Positions 11,037-18,921 of a DNA stretch of 45,398 bases are shown one piece after another. Source of the stretch: Bacilli bacterium (GTDB taxonomy: Bacteria; Bacillota_I; Bacilli_A; ML615J-28; CAG-313); contig JAFTPH010000003.1 of the NCBI GenBank assembly GCA_017463365.1, forward strand, positions 1 through 45,398. Direction: 5' to 3'. The notes beneath the pieces are model-generated. The model saw nothing but the letters and a program-made list of their open reading frames with translations, was not told the DNA's origin and did not search any database. The first letter of the stretch is position 1. Each line of letters starts with the position of its first letter. A program made the position numbers and the translations under genes.

Positions 11037-12284
11037 ATGAATAAAATAGTTATTATTGGTGGTGGAGCATCAGGTATTTTTACCGCAATTATGATTAAAA
11101 AGATGCTTAAAGAACAGGTAAAAGTTACATTATTAGAACGTTTAGATAAAATAGGAAAAAAGATTTTAGCTAGCGGGAATGGCCGTTGTAATTTTACGAA
11201 TGAAGCCGTAGATAAAAATAAATATAATAACCCTGATTTTGTGAAAAATGCTTTAGAAGTTTTTGGATATCAAGAAACAATTAGTTTTTTTGAAGAGTTA
11301 GGACTGATCAGTAAAGTTTTAACTGAAGGTAGGGTATATCCGGTAACTGAAAGTGCCAGTGCTGTTTTAGATGTATTACGTATGGCTCTTAAAAACTTAG
11401 AAATTGATGTAAAAACTTTGTTTGAAGTGAAAAATATTATTAAAAATAAAAATCGATATTTAATCCAAGCTACAAGTGGTGAACAATTAGATGCGGATTA
11501 TGTAGTTACATCAACTGGTGGTACTTCATCTAAAGTACTTGGTTCTAATGGAAGTGGATATGATTTATTAAGAAAACATCAAATCCAAATTACTAATATT
11601 GTGCCAGGACTAGTTGGGTTAAAAACAACTGACAACTTAAAAAGTTTAGATGGAATTAGAGTTAAAGCTTTAGTAAAAGTTATTGATAAAGTAAATGATA
11701 AGGAATGCTTTAGCGAACTTGGAGAAGTTCAATTTAAAACTGAAGGAATTAGTGGGATTGTTTCAATGCAGGCGTCAAGCTTTATTGGAAGAACATTTAA
11801 AAATCCATCAAAATATAAACTAAGTTTAGATCTTTTACCTAATTTAGAAATAAATGATATAAAGAAATATTTTGATAATAAGATTAAACTATATGGTTTA
11901 GAAAAATCAGAAAGTTTATTTACCGGTTTAATTAATAAAATGATTGGACTAAAAATTTTAAAAGATTTAAAAATAGAGATTAATAAAACCCTTAATGAGT
12001 TAACAAGTGATGAACTATATATGATTGGAGAAAAAATTAAAAATTTTAATTTAGATATTGATTCAACTTATGGTTTTGATAAATCACAAGTAACGATTGG
12101 TGGAGTAAGCTTAGAAGAAGTTAATCAAAAAACGTTAGAATTATATAAATTACCTAACGTATATGTAACGGGTGAACTATTAGATATTGATGGCGAATGT
12201 GGAGGATTTAATCTTCAATGGGCGTGGTCAAGTGCCAGTTTAGCCGCTATATCAATATGTAAAAAAATAAAAGGTGAACGATAA
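11037..12284 (+). CDS. HI0933/BaiN-like FAD-dependent flavoprotein
   Basis: A 415-residue flavoprotein of the HI0933 (YtfP/YhiN) family, often annotated as aminoacetone oxidase family. Residues 1-16 have the dinucleotide-binding fold (IVIIGGGASGIFTAI). ASGNGRCNFTNEA at about 47-59 is the family signature near the flavin. The C-terminal GGFNLQWAWSSASLAA closes the FAD site. The substrate is unknown; it is probably a cytosolic oxidoreductase. The start is the ATG at 11037; an in-frame GTG 12 bases earlier is part of the GGTGA ribosome-binding site. The stop overlaps the next start by one base. Confidence 0.85.
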   Translation: MNKIVIIGGGASGIFTAIMIKKMLKEQVKVTLLERLDKIGKKILASGNGRCNFTNEAVDKNKYNNPDFVKNALEVFGYQETISFFEELGLISKVLTEGRVYPVTESASAVLDVLRMALKNLEIDVKTLFEVKNIIKNKNRYLIQATSGEQLDADYVVTSTGGTSSKVLGSNGSGYDLLRKHQIQITNIVPGLVGLKTTDNLKSLDGIRVKALVKVIDKVNDKECFSELGEVQFKTEGISGIVSMQASSFIGRTFKNPSKYKLSLDLLPNLEINDIKKYFDNKIKLYGLEKSESLFTGLINKMIGLKILKDLKIEINKTLNELTSDELYMIGEKIKNFNLDIDSTYGFDKSQVTIGGVSLEEVNQKTLELYKLPNVYVTGELLDIDGECGGFNLQWAWSSASLAAISICKKIKGER

Positions 12285-13279
12285 TGAGTAATAAAATTGA
12301 TGATCAAAAAATTAATCATTTAACGGATTTATTAGATTATGCAAGTATGCTTTATTTTGATGAAAAAGAAGCAACGTATTTAGATTGTTTAAGTAAAGTA
12401 TTAGAATCATATATGGATGAAGAGGCTTTACCTTTAGAAGATGATACGCTTGAAAAATTAAATGAAGTATTTAGCGAATTAGATAAAACAAACTTGAATA
12501 TTGAAGAATTACGTAAAGTCTTTTTATTATTAAGTATAAAAGGGTTTAAACATGCGAATTTCTCGCTTGATATCATTACCCCTGATGCGGTGAGCATCAT
12601 ATGTGCATCCCTTGTTGATACTTTATTAAAAAGATTAGAAAAACCAAAAGATATTAAACGTAAGTTTTCACGTCCAATTAAAGGAAAATATCAAGTTTTA
12701 GATATCAATTATGGAGTAGGAAACTTAGTTTTAAATATTAATAATCATGTGGATGAAGATTTAAAATTTATTGGAATTGAATCAAGTAATGTGCTTGCTA
12801 ATTACGCCAATACCATTAATAATTTTATGGATTTAGATATTACTATTTACAATCAAGATGCTCTTAGTTTAATTGTGCCAGGAGCGGATTTAGTAATTGC
12901 TGATTTAGCAAGTTATGAATATGAAGACCCACTATATGATTCAGTTTTAAAACAAAAAGGGGTTACATACTTCCCATATTTAGCGATTGAAAAACATTTA
13001 AATAGTGGTCACGATAAAACAAAATATCTATATTTAATAGATTTTGATTTCTTTGAACATCCAGGTTCACTAGAATTTAAAAAGATTTTAAATGAGCAAG
13101 TGCTAATAAAATCTTTAATTGTGTTACCACAAAGTTTCTTTCAAACTTCACCAAAAGCTATTTTGATTCTTGATAAAGAAAAGAAAGGATCAACTAATAT
13201 TGTTACTTTACCTAACCTAACAGATAAAGAAAAATTTATGGAAGTTTTAAATGGTGTAAAAAAACAATTAGCAGAATAA
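12284..13279 (+). CDS. ytxK: YtxK-like SAM-dependent methyltransferase
   Basis: A 331-residue protein, the same length as YtxK of Bacillus (about 329), with an N-terminal helical part and a Rossmann-like methyltransferase core at about 130-330. Motif I reads VLDINYGVGNLVLNI (family: LDPAVGTGNLL). The catalytic motif, DLPVGYY-like in YtxK, reads DLASYEYEDPLYD here and so lacks the usual proline. The C-terminus has LPQSFFQTSPKAILIL, which is typical. It directly precedes ackA, as ytxK does in Bacillus, which strongly supports the name. It overlaps the flavoprotein gene by one base. The substrate is not known. Confidence 0.8.
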   Translation: MSNKIDDQKINHLTDLLDYASMLYFDEKEATYLDCLSKVLESYMDEEALPLEDDTLEKLNEVFSELDKTNLNIEELRKVFLLLSIKGFKHANFSLDIITPDAVSIICASLVDTLLKRLEKPKDIKRKFSRPIKGKYQVLDINYGVGNLVLNINNHVDEDLKFIGIESSNVLANYANTINNFMDLDITIYNQDALSLIVPGADLVIADLASYEYEDPLYDSVLKQKGVTYFPYLAIEKHLNSGHDKTKYLYLIDFDFFEHPGSLEFKKILNEQVLIKSLIVLPQSFFQTSPKAILILDKEKKGSTNIVTLPNLTDKEKFMEVLNGVKKQLAE

Positions 13280-13316
13280 AAATATGAATAAAAGGGTGGT
13301 TATTTTTTACAAAATG

Positions 13317-13325
13317 TGGTATAAT
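13317..13325 (+). promoter_or_regulatory. extended -10 promoter of ackA
   Basis: TGG TATAAT at 13317-13325, 40 bases before the ackA start codon. No good -35 is seen at the right distance, as is common with extended -10 promoters. There is an AGGAGG ribosome-binding site. Confidence 0.65.
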
Positions 13326-13364
13326 TCATATGATATAAAATAGAAAAATATTTAGGAGGATTTT

Positions 13365-14603
13365 ATGAGTAAAATAATGGCAGTTAATGCAGGTAGTTCA
13401 TCTATTAAATTCCAATTATTAGAAATGCCTGAAGAACAATTAATCTGTAGTGGATTAGTTGAAAGAATTGGAGAAGGTTTAATGTCTCACTATTTCTTCA
13501 AAGTAAATGGAAAAGTAGTATTAGATCGTGAATTACCAGTTAAAGACCATGCTGTAGGAGTACAATTAGTATTAGATGGTTTAAAAGAATTAAAAATTGT
13601 TGAAAGTTTAGACGAAATTTCAGGTGTTGGTCACCGTGTCGTTCAAGGTGGTCCATACTTCAGTGATTCAGCTGTTGTTACAGAAGATGTTAAAGCAAAA
13701 ATTAAAGAATTAATTCCGCTTGCACCATTACATAACCCAGCTCATATCGTAGGGATTGAAGCTTTCGAACAAGCATTACCTGGAGTATTAAATGTTGTAG
13801 TATTTGATACAGCATTCCATCAAACAATGCCAATTGAAAACTATTTATATGGAACACCATATGAATGGTATACAGAAAATAAAGTTAGAAAATATGGAGC
13901 TCATGGAACAAGCCATGCATACGTATCTCAAGTTTATTTAGATACAACAGGAACACCTGCGGAAGGATCTAAAGTTATTACTTGCCATATCGGTAATGGA
14001 GCATCTATTACTGCGGTTAAAGATGGTAAATGTTTAGATACAACAATGGGACTTACACCACTTGATGGATTCCCAATGGGAACAAGAAGTGGACATATGG
14101 ATCCAACTGTATTAAGCTATATTGCTGAACAAAAAGGTTTAAAATTAGATGAAATCATTAACATCTTAAATAAAAAATCTGGATATTTAGGAATGTCTGG
14201 ATTATCACATGACTCTCGTGATTTAGAAAATGCAATTATCGCTGGTGAAAAGGCTGATGCAACAGCTGAACAAAAAGCTTTAGCTGAAAGATGCCGTTTA
14301 GCATTTGAAGTTCAATTCAAGAGAATTTGTGATTACATTGGAAGCTACTATGTATTAATGGGTGGATGTGATGCGATTGTCTTCACTGCTGGTATTGGTG
14401 AAAATAGTGCATACTTACGTGAACACATCTGTGATAGACTTGCTGCATTAGGTGTTGAAATTGATAACGAATTAAACTGGGATGGAAGTATCCGTGGTAA
14501 GATCGTAAATATCGCTAAACCTACATCTAAAATCAAAGTTTATATTATTCCAACAAACGAAGAACTTGTTATCGCAAGAGACGTTGTTCGTTTAAGTAAA
14601 TAA
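13365..14603 (+). CDS. ackA: acetate kinase
   Basis: A 412-residue acetate kinase of normal length. It converts acetyl phosphate and ADP into acetate and ATP, the last step of acetate fermentation. The N-terminal MAVNAGSSSIKFQLLEM carries the phosphate-binding asparagine. GVGHRVVQGG holds the substrate arginine, VVFDTAFHQTMP holds the catalytic aspartate, and KYGAHGTSHAYV and FTAGIGENSAYLRE are the two family signatures. It has its own promoter and terminator. It sits next to ytxK as in Bacillus. No phosphotransacetylase gene is in the window. Confidence 0.98.
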   Translation: MSKIMAVNAGSSSIKFQLLEMPEEQLICSGLVERIGEGLMSHYFFKVNGKVVLDRELPVKDHAVGVQLVLDGLKELKIVESLDEISGVGHRVVQGGPYFSDSAVVTEDVKAKIKELIPLAPLHNPAHIVGIEAFEQALPGVLNVVVFDTAFHQTMPIENYLYGTPYEWYTENKVRKYGAHGTSHAYVSQVYLDTTGTPAEGSKVITCHIGNGASITAVKDGKCLDTTMGLTPLDGFPMGTRSGHMDPTVLSYIAEQKGLKLDEIINILNKKSGYLGMSGLSHDSRDLENAIIAGEKADATAEQKALAERCRLAFEVQFKRICDYIGSYYVLMGGCDAIVFTAGIGENSAYLREHICDRLAALGVEIDNELNWDGSIRGKIVNIAKPTSKIKVYIIPTNEELVIARDVVRLSK

Positions 14604-14626
14604 TAACCATAATTTTATCAAAAAAT

Positions 14627-14667
14627 AAGACTTTTAAGAAAGAATCTTCTTAAAAGTCTTTTTATTT
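14627..14667 (+). terminator. terminator of ackA
   Basis: AAGACTTTTAAGAA (14627-14640) pairs perfectly with TTCTTAAAAGTCTT (14647-14660) around a 6-base loop, followed by TTTATTTT. The A-run before the stem and the T-run after it make it symmetrical. Confidence 0.9.
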
Positions 14668-14734
14668 TACAAATTATTCGAAAAAGTAAAAAGAATAGTT
14701 TTTTCGTATTATATATTATGAAGGGGTGAAAGAA

Positions 14735-16633
14735 ATGAAATACAAAATTTTAATTTTAATGGCGGTAACATTACTAATTTTTACAAGTTATTTTATGTTG
14801 CCAGTAAAAGCAGAAAAAGAAATGGGTGATAAACCATTAATAATTATGGAAGGAGATGTTGACGAAGATTTATTTGAAAAAAGTGGTTATGTGATTATTA
14901 GTAATACGGTTAATTCCAATAAAGTAGGAGAATACGAAATTGTCTATCAATCACTAAATAGTAAGGAATTAATAACAAGAAAAGTAATTGTAATTGATAA
15001 GAATACGAAAGATTATTTTAATTTAGAAAGTAAGATTATTAAAAACTTTAATGATTATCCGATTATTTTAGAACAGGTGAGATTTATTGATGAAAATCAT
15101 CAACTTTTGATTGTTAAATATCTAACTGATGCTAATAAGAATAAAAGTCATGTATATATGTATGTTTTAAATAATAAAGAGATTATTAAAGAAGTTCAGT
15201 TATATTATAATGTTGAAATTGATATTAACGATGTAATTATTGAAAGTGATCGATTTATTATTACAGGTAAGATGTGGAATAGCTTATATGCTAACTATGA
15301 TATTATTTTTTGTTGTTATGATTATAATGGTTTATTAATCCATAATGAGAAGCTTGGAGGTAGTTTAGATGATGAAGCATATAAAATAATTAGTAGTGAG
15401 GATTGTTATATTTTAATTGGTAAAACTAGTTCAGTGGATAAGATTTTTGAAAATAACAAAAAAGAAAATAATACCTTTATAATGAGTCTTGATAAAGTTA
15501 GTATTACGCCCACTAACTGCACTTTAGGGGTTAAAAATATTCAAAATGAACATACTGTTTTTATTAATAATAACGATAAAAAATACTTAATTTATCAAAG
15601 TGATGATGAAACTTTAGAAATGATTCAAATAAAAGAAAATGGGGAAGTAATAAAAAAACAAAGTTTTAAAGAAGATTCGCCTTTTAATATTAGATGTATA
15701 TATATAATTAATGATCAAATTATGTTATTTAAAGAAGAAAAAGATGTATATAAAACCGGATTATTAGATATAAAAGATGGTTTTAGCGAAAAGAGTAGTT
15801 TTAAAAAAGAAGAATTTATTACATGTGCAGTAAGTAATAATCAATTAACGATTTTAGAAAAAATACCTGATGGAACAAAAATTACGGTTCTTGATGAGGC
15901 AGGAAATAAACAGTTTGAAAAAAATATTTATCAAGAAGTAGAAAGTAATAGTTCATTTCAAATTCTCAATAATCAAATATATGAAAATAATGAAAGTAAT
16001 ACTTGGATTAAAATTCATCACTTTAACTATTTAAAAATAGCTTCAATTGGTAAAACCATTTATGATGATACAAACTATCATGATCACAATATTTTAATTA
16101 ATGGTAAAAAAGTAAATCATTCTTTATTAAGTATTGATACGGTGAATAAAGAATTATTTGGAATATATCCTGTAATGTATTATTTTGATGATGATTTAGA
16201 TTTAATAATAAGTAAAGAAGTTTTGGTTCCGGTTAAGCCAGGGGTTGAAAATGGTGAAGTATATGATTTGGGAGTTAAACTTAAATTAAATGCTACCGGA
16301 TATTTGAATAACCAAGTAATTGAAGATGGTTATATTATTGATGAAGAAGGATCTTATACTCTAAAATTAATTGGTCAAGGAGGATTAGTTGAAGAATTTG
16401 ATTTTGAGGTTAAAAAGTTATCAGTTTCCCAAAATGCTCTAGAACAAATAGATAATATTGAAGTATATACTAAGGTGTTAACGACTGATGTAAAAAATGA
16501 AGAATTAATATTGAAAGTAGTAACTTTAGAAAATACGTATGGGCATGTTAAAAATTCCTTTGACTTTATGTATCTTGTTCCCACATTATTAATGATGGTA
16601 TCAGGCTTCTTTATTATTAAAAGTAAATATTAA
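14735..16633 (+). CDS. membrane-anchored surface protein, beta-propeller/Ig-like
   Basis: A 632-residue protein with an N-terminal signal peptide (hydrophobic residues about 4-22, then PVKA before the likely cut) and a C-terminal membrane helix (about 610-628) with a short basic tail, so the body faces outside. Residues about 30-90 resemble a DUF5011-type Ig fold (VGEYEIVYQSL, RKVIVID). The middle has strand-rich repeats, including GGSLDDEAYKIISSEDCYIL followed by IGKTSS, which resembles the blade motif of extracellular beta-propeller repeats. Residues about 500-560 form another Ig-like unit ending EGSYTLKLIGQGGLVEEFDF. I recognise no exact family. The start is the ATG at 14735, after GGGGTGA. 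It is followed after 11 bases by a related protein. It may be an adhesin or a binding protein; that is a guess. Confidence 0.65.
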   Translation: MKYKILILMAVTLLIFTSYFMLPVKAEKEMGDKPLIIMEGDVDEDLFEKSGYVIISNTVNSNKVGEYEIVYQSLNSKELITRKVIVIDKNTKDYFNLESKIIKNFNDYPIILEQVRFIDENHQLLIVKYLTDANKNKSHVYMYVLNNKEIIKEVQLYYNVEIDINDVIIESDRFIITGKMWNSLYANYDIIFCCYDYNGLLIHNEKLGGSLDDEAYKIISSEDCYILIGKTSSVDKIFENNKKENNTFIMSLDKVSITPTNCTLGVKNIQNEHTVFINNNDKKYLIYQSDDETLEMIQIKENGEVIKKQSFKEDSPFNIRCIYIINDQIMLFKEEKDVYKTGLLDIKDGFSEKSSFKKEEFITCAVSNNQLTILEKIPDGTKITVLDEAGNKQFEKNIYQEVESNSSFQILNNQIYENNESNTWIKIHHFNYLKIASIGKTIYDDTNYHDHNILINGKKVNHSLLSIDTVNKELFGIYPVMYYFDDDLDLIISKEVLVPVKPGVENGEVYDLGVKLKLNATGYLNNQVIEDGYIIDEEGSYTLKLIGQGGLVEEFDFEVKKLSVSQNALEQIDNIEVYTKVLTTDVKNEELILKVVTLENTYGHVKNSFDFMYLVPTLLMMVSGFFIIKSKY

Positions 16634-16644
16634 GGAGGATTTTT

Positions 16645-18846
16645 ATGAAACGTAAGTTGATAATGATTTTTACATTACTAGTAATGATATTTAGTGGGAA
16701 AATAAATGTATTGGCATCAGGTGATGAAATAACTATTGAAACTACTAAAGTTTTGGGGATGGATGATAGTTATGAAATTAAGGAAACAAAAGAAGGGATT
16801 TTATTATACAAGACTCAAGAAATAAAGTATTTTTATCAAAATAATTTAATACTTGATTTAAAAGAAGAATATTTTTGTAGTTATAGTGAAGGAGAATGGT
16901 TATATTTGATTTCCAAAAATGCTGAAAAGATTATGCTTAGAAAAATTAATAAAGCAACAAAAAAAGCAAAAGAAGTAGAAATTATGATATCTTTTGTTAG
17001 TGATATTCTTATAGTGGGTAATGAAATAATTATTGTGGGAGAAATTAGGAAAGATGCGTTAATATGTAAATATAGTTTAGAATTAGAATATATTCATTCG
17101 TATACTTATGGTGGTGCTGGATATGAAACTTTTAATAATATCTATGAATATAATGGTGATTACTATTTAGTAGGTACTAAAGATGCTCATAGTTTAAATA
17201 GTCCTTTTGAGAATGTGGGAAGTATAAATGAAAAAAAGGTCTTTATGACGAAAATTAATAAACAAGGAATTATTGTAGATACTATTTATTTTAATCATTT
17301 AGAAGATACCGAGGATGTTTTAGATTTTGAAATAAATAAAGGGCATTTTTTATTACGAATTGGAACAAATAATGTTTATTATATATATTTAATTAATAGC
17401 GATTTAGAAGTTATTAGTTATTATGAAGAAGAAGTTAATGATTCACTTATTTGTTTAAGTAATACGCTAGATATTATAAAAATAAAAGATAATTTACTTA
17501 TTTATCGTCAAAATAATACATTTGATTTAGGTATTGATAGTAAAATTAAAAAAATTATCATAGACGATAATATTTTAAAATTATATTATTTTGATGAACA
17601 TTATTTATGTGAAGCACTAGTATATCAGTATAAAATTGATAAGCAAGAAGATATAATTATAAATACATATCAAAATAACTTTCATGAAAAAATGAATATG
17701 TTAGAAGTAAAAGAATTAAAGGTTTCTTCATTTATTCATGATCTTACTTTAGAATTAAATAAAATTGAACCATTTTTTGACAAACAAATACATGGAACTT
17801 ATATAGGGCATTTTAACCTAAAAATAAACGAAAATAAGCAGTTTTCTCTAAATAATAAGATAATTATTGAGGAATATGTAAATGTCACAAATGGACATAT
17901 ATATCCTGTGGGATATCCCTTAAAGTTTTTTGGATATGCATTTTTAGATGATAAGATGGTTGCATCAGGAACCCTTTTAAAAGCTGGAGAACATACTTTA
18001 GTTTTAAAAGATAACTTAGGAAAAGAGACGAAGATTTCTTTTAAAGTAGTAGAAGACTATTATAATAAGGAAGAAGATTTACCACTTACTGATTATGTAA
18101 TTAGTAAAAATCAAGAAGTTAACATCGAAATAAAAAGTGATGAAGTGATAAAAGAAGTTTTAATTAATGGACAAGTGTATCCTGTGGTAAATAAGGAAGA
18201 AAAACAAGTAGTTGTTTTAAATGGGTTTGAAAATTATGGAAATTATGTATTTCAAATAAACAAAGTTATAACTGAAACAAAAGAAGAATCGCATTATAAA
18301 ACTTTCACAGTTAAAGTTTTAAAAGAAGCGCCCTCTATTACTTTTACCGAAGAAGAAAGTGATAATTTTAAGCTTAGTATGAATATTTATGATCCAGATA
18401 AAAGTTTAATAGATATGTCTTTTTTGGTATATCTTGATGAAGAGTTAGTTGAAGTATATGATTCAAATCTTAAAAATCTTGATATTAATCTAGGAAATAT
18501 TAGTTTAGATAAAGTTTATAAAATAAAAGGAATTTTAACATATGATTTAGGAAATAAAGAAATAAAACAAGTAGAGTTTTTAAATCTTGAAGCTTTACTT
18601 GACTTAAAAGAATGGGACCTTTTAAAAGTTGAAATGGATGATTTAGCTAATATTAGTCTAAATATCTACACTAATCATGAAGATATAACAATTAATAAAC
18701 TAATGGTTAAAGATCTGGATTTAAAAGATAAATATCAAGTTGTTGTTGATTATTCACCGTTATATATAAGTATTGGATTAAGTGTTATTGTATTAATAAT
18801 TGGGGGAGGATATTACTTTTATAAAAAGAAAAAAGCAAATAGGTAA
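16645..18846 (+). CDS. membrane-anchored surface protein related to the upstream one
   Basis: A 733-residue protein with signal peptide (residues 1-24, ending VLASG), a large strand-rich extracellular region and a C-terminal membrane helix (about 708-727, ISIGLSVIVLIIGGGYYFY) followed by KKKKANR. Like its neighbour it has a propeller-like motif (YGGAGYETFNNIYEYNGDYY, then LVGTKDA) and an Ig-like unit, here AGEHTLVLKDNLGKETKISF. Beyond this unit it has about 230 extra residues with further Ig-like strands. The two genes are probably an old duplication with different C-terminal lengths. A full AAGGAGGA site precedes the ATG. No LPXTG motif or lipobox is present. The function is unknown. Confidence 0.65.
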   Translation: MKRKLIMIFTLLVMIFSGKINVLASGDEITIETTKVLGMDDSYEIKETKEGILLYKTQEIKYFYQNNLILDLKEEYFCSYSEGEWLYLISKNAEKIMLRKINKATKKAKEVEIMISFVSDILIVGNEIIIVGEIRKDALICKYSLELEYIHSYTYGGAGYETFNNIYEYNGDYYLVGTKDAHSLNSPFENVGSINEKKVFMTKINKQGIIVDTIYFNHLEDTEDVLDFEINKGHFLLRIGTNNVYYIYLINSDLEVISYYEEEVNDSLICLSNTLDIIKIKDNLLIYRQNNTFDLGIDSKIKKIIIDDNILKLYYFDEHYLCEALVYQYKIDKQEDIIINTYQNNFHEKMNMLEVKELKVSSFIHDLTLELNKIEPFFDKQIHGTYIGHFNLKINENKQFSLNNKIIIEEYVNVTNGHIYPVGYPLKFFGYAFLDDKMVASGTLLKAGEHTLVLKDNLGKETKISFKVVEDYYNKEEDLPLTDYVISKNQEVNIEIKSDEVIKEVLINGQVYPVVNKEEKQVVVLNGFENYGNYVFQINKVITETKEESHYKTFTVKVLKEAPSITFTEEESDNFKLSMNIYDPDKSLIDMSFLVYLDEELVEVYDSNLKNLDINLGNISLDKVYKIKGILTYDLGNKEIKQVEFLNLEALLDLKEWDLLKVEMDDLANISLNIYTNHEDITINKLMVKDLDLKDKYQVVVDYSPLYISIGLSVIVLIIGGGYYFYKKKKANR

Positions 18847-18863
18847 AAATTTACATTATGTAA

Positions 18864-18892
18864 TTGAAAAAAAAACATAAGTGTGGTATACT
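18864..18892 (+). promoter_or_regulatory. promoter of the dnaE operon
   Basis: TTGAAA (18864-18869), a 17-base spacer and TATACT (18887-18892) with TGG before it. It lies just after the second surface-protein gene and 30 bases before the dnaE start. Confidence 0.75.
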
Positions 18893-18921
18893 ATAATAAG
18901 AGTACTAGAGGTGAAATAGTT

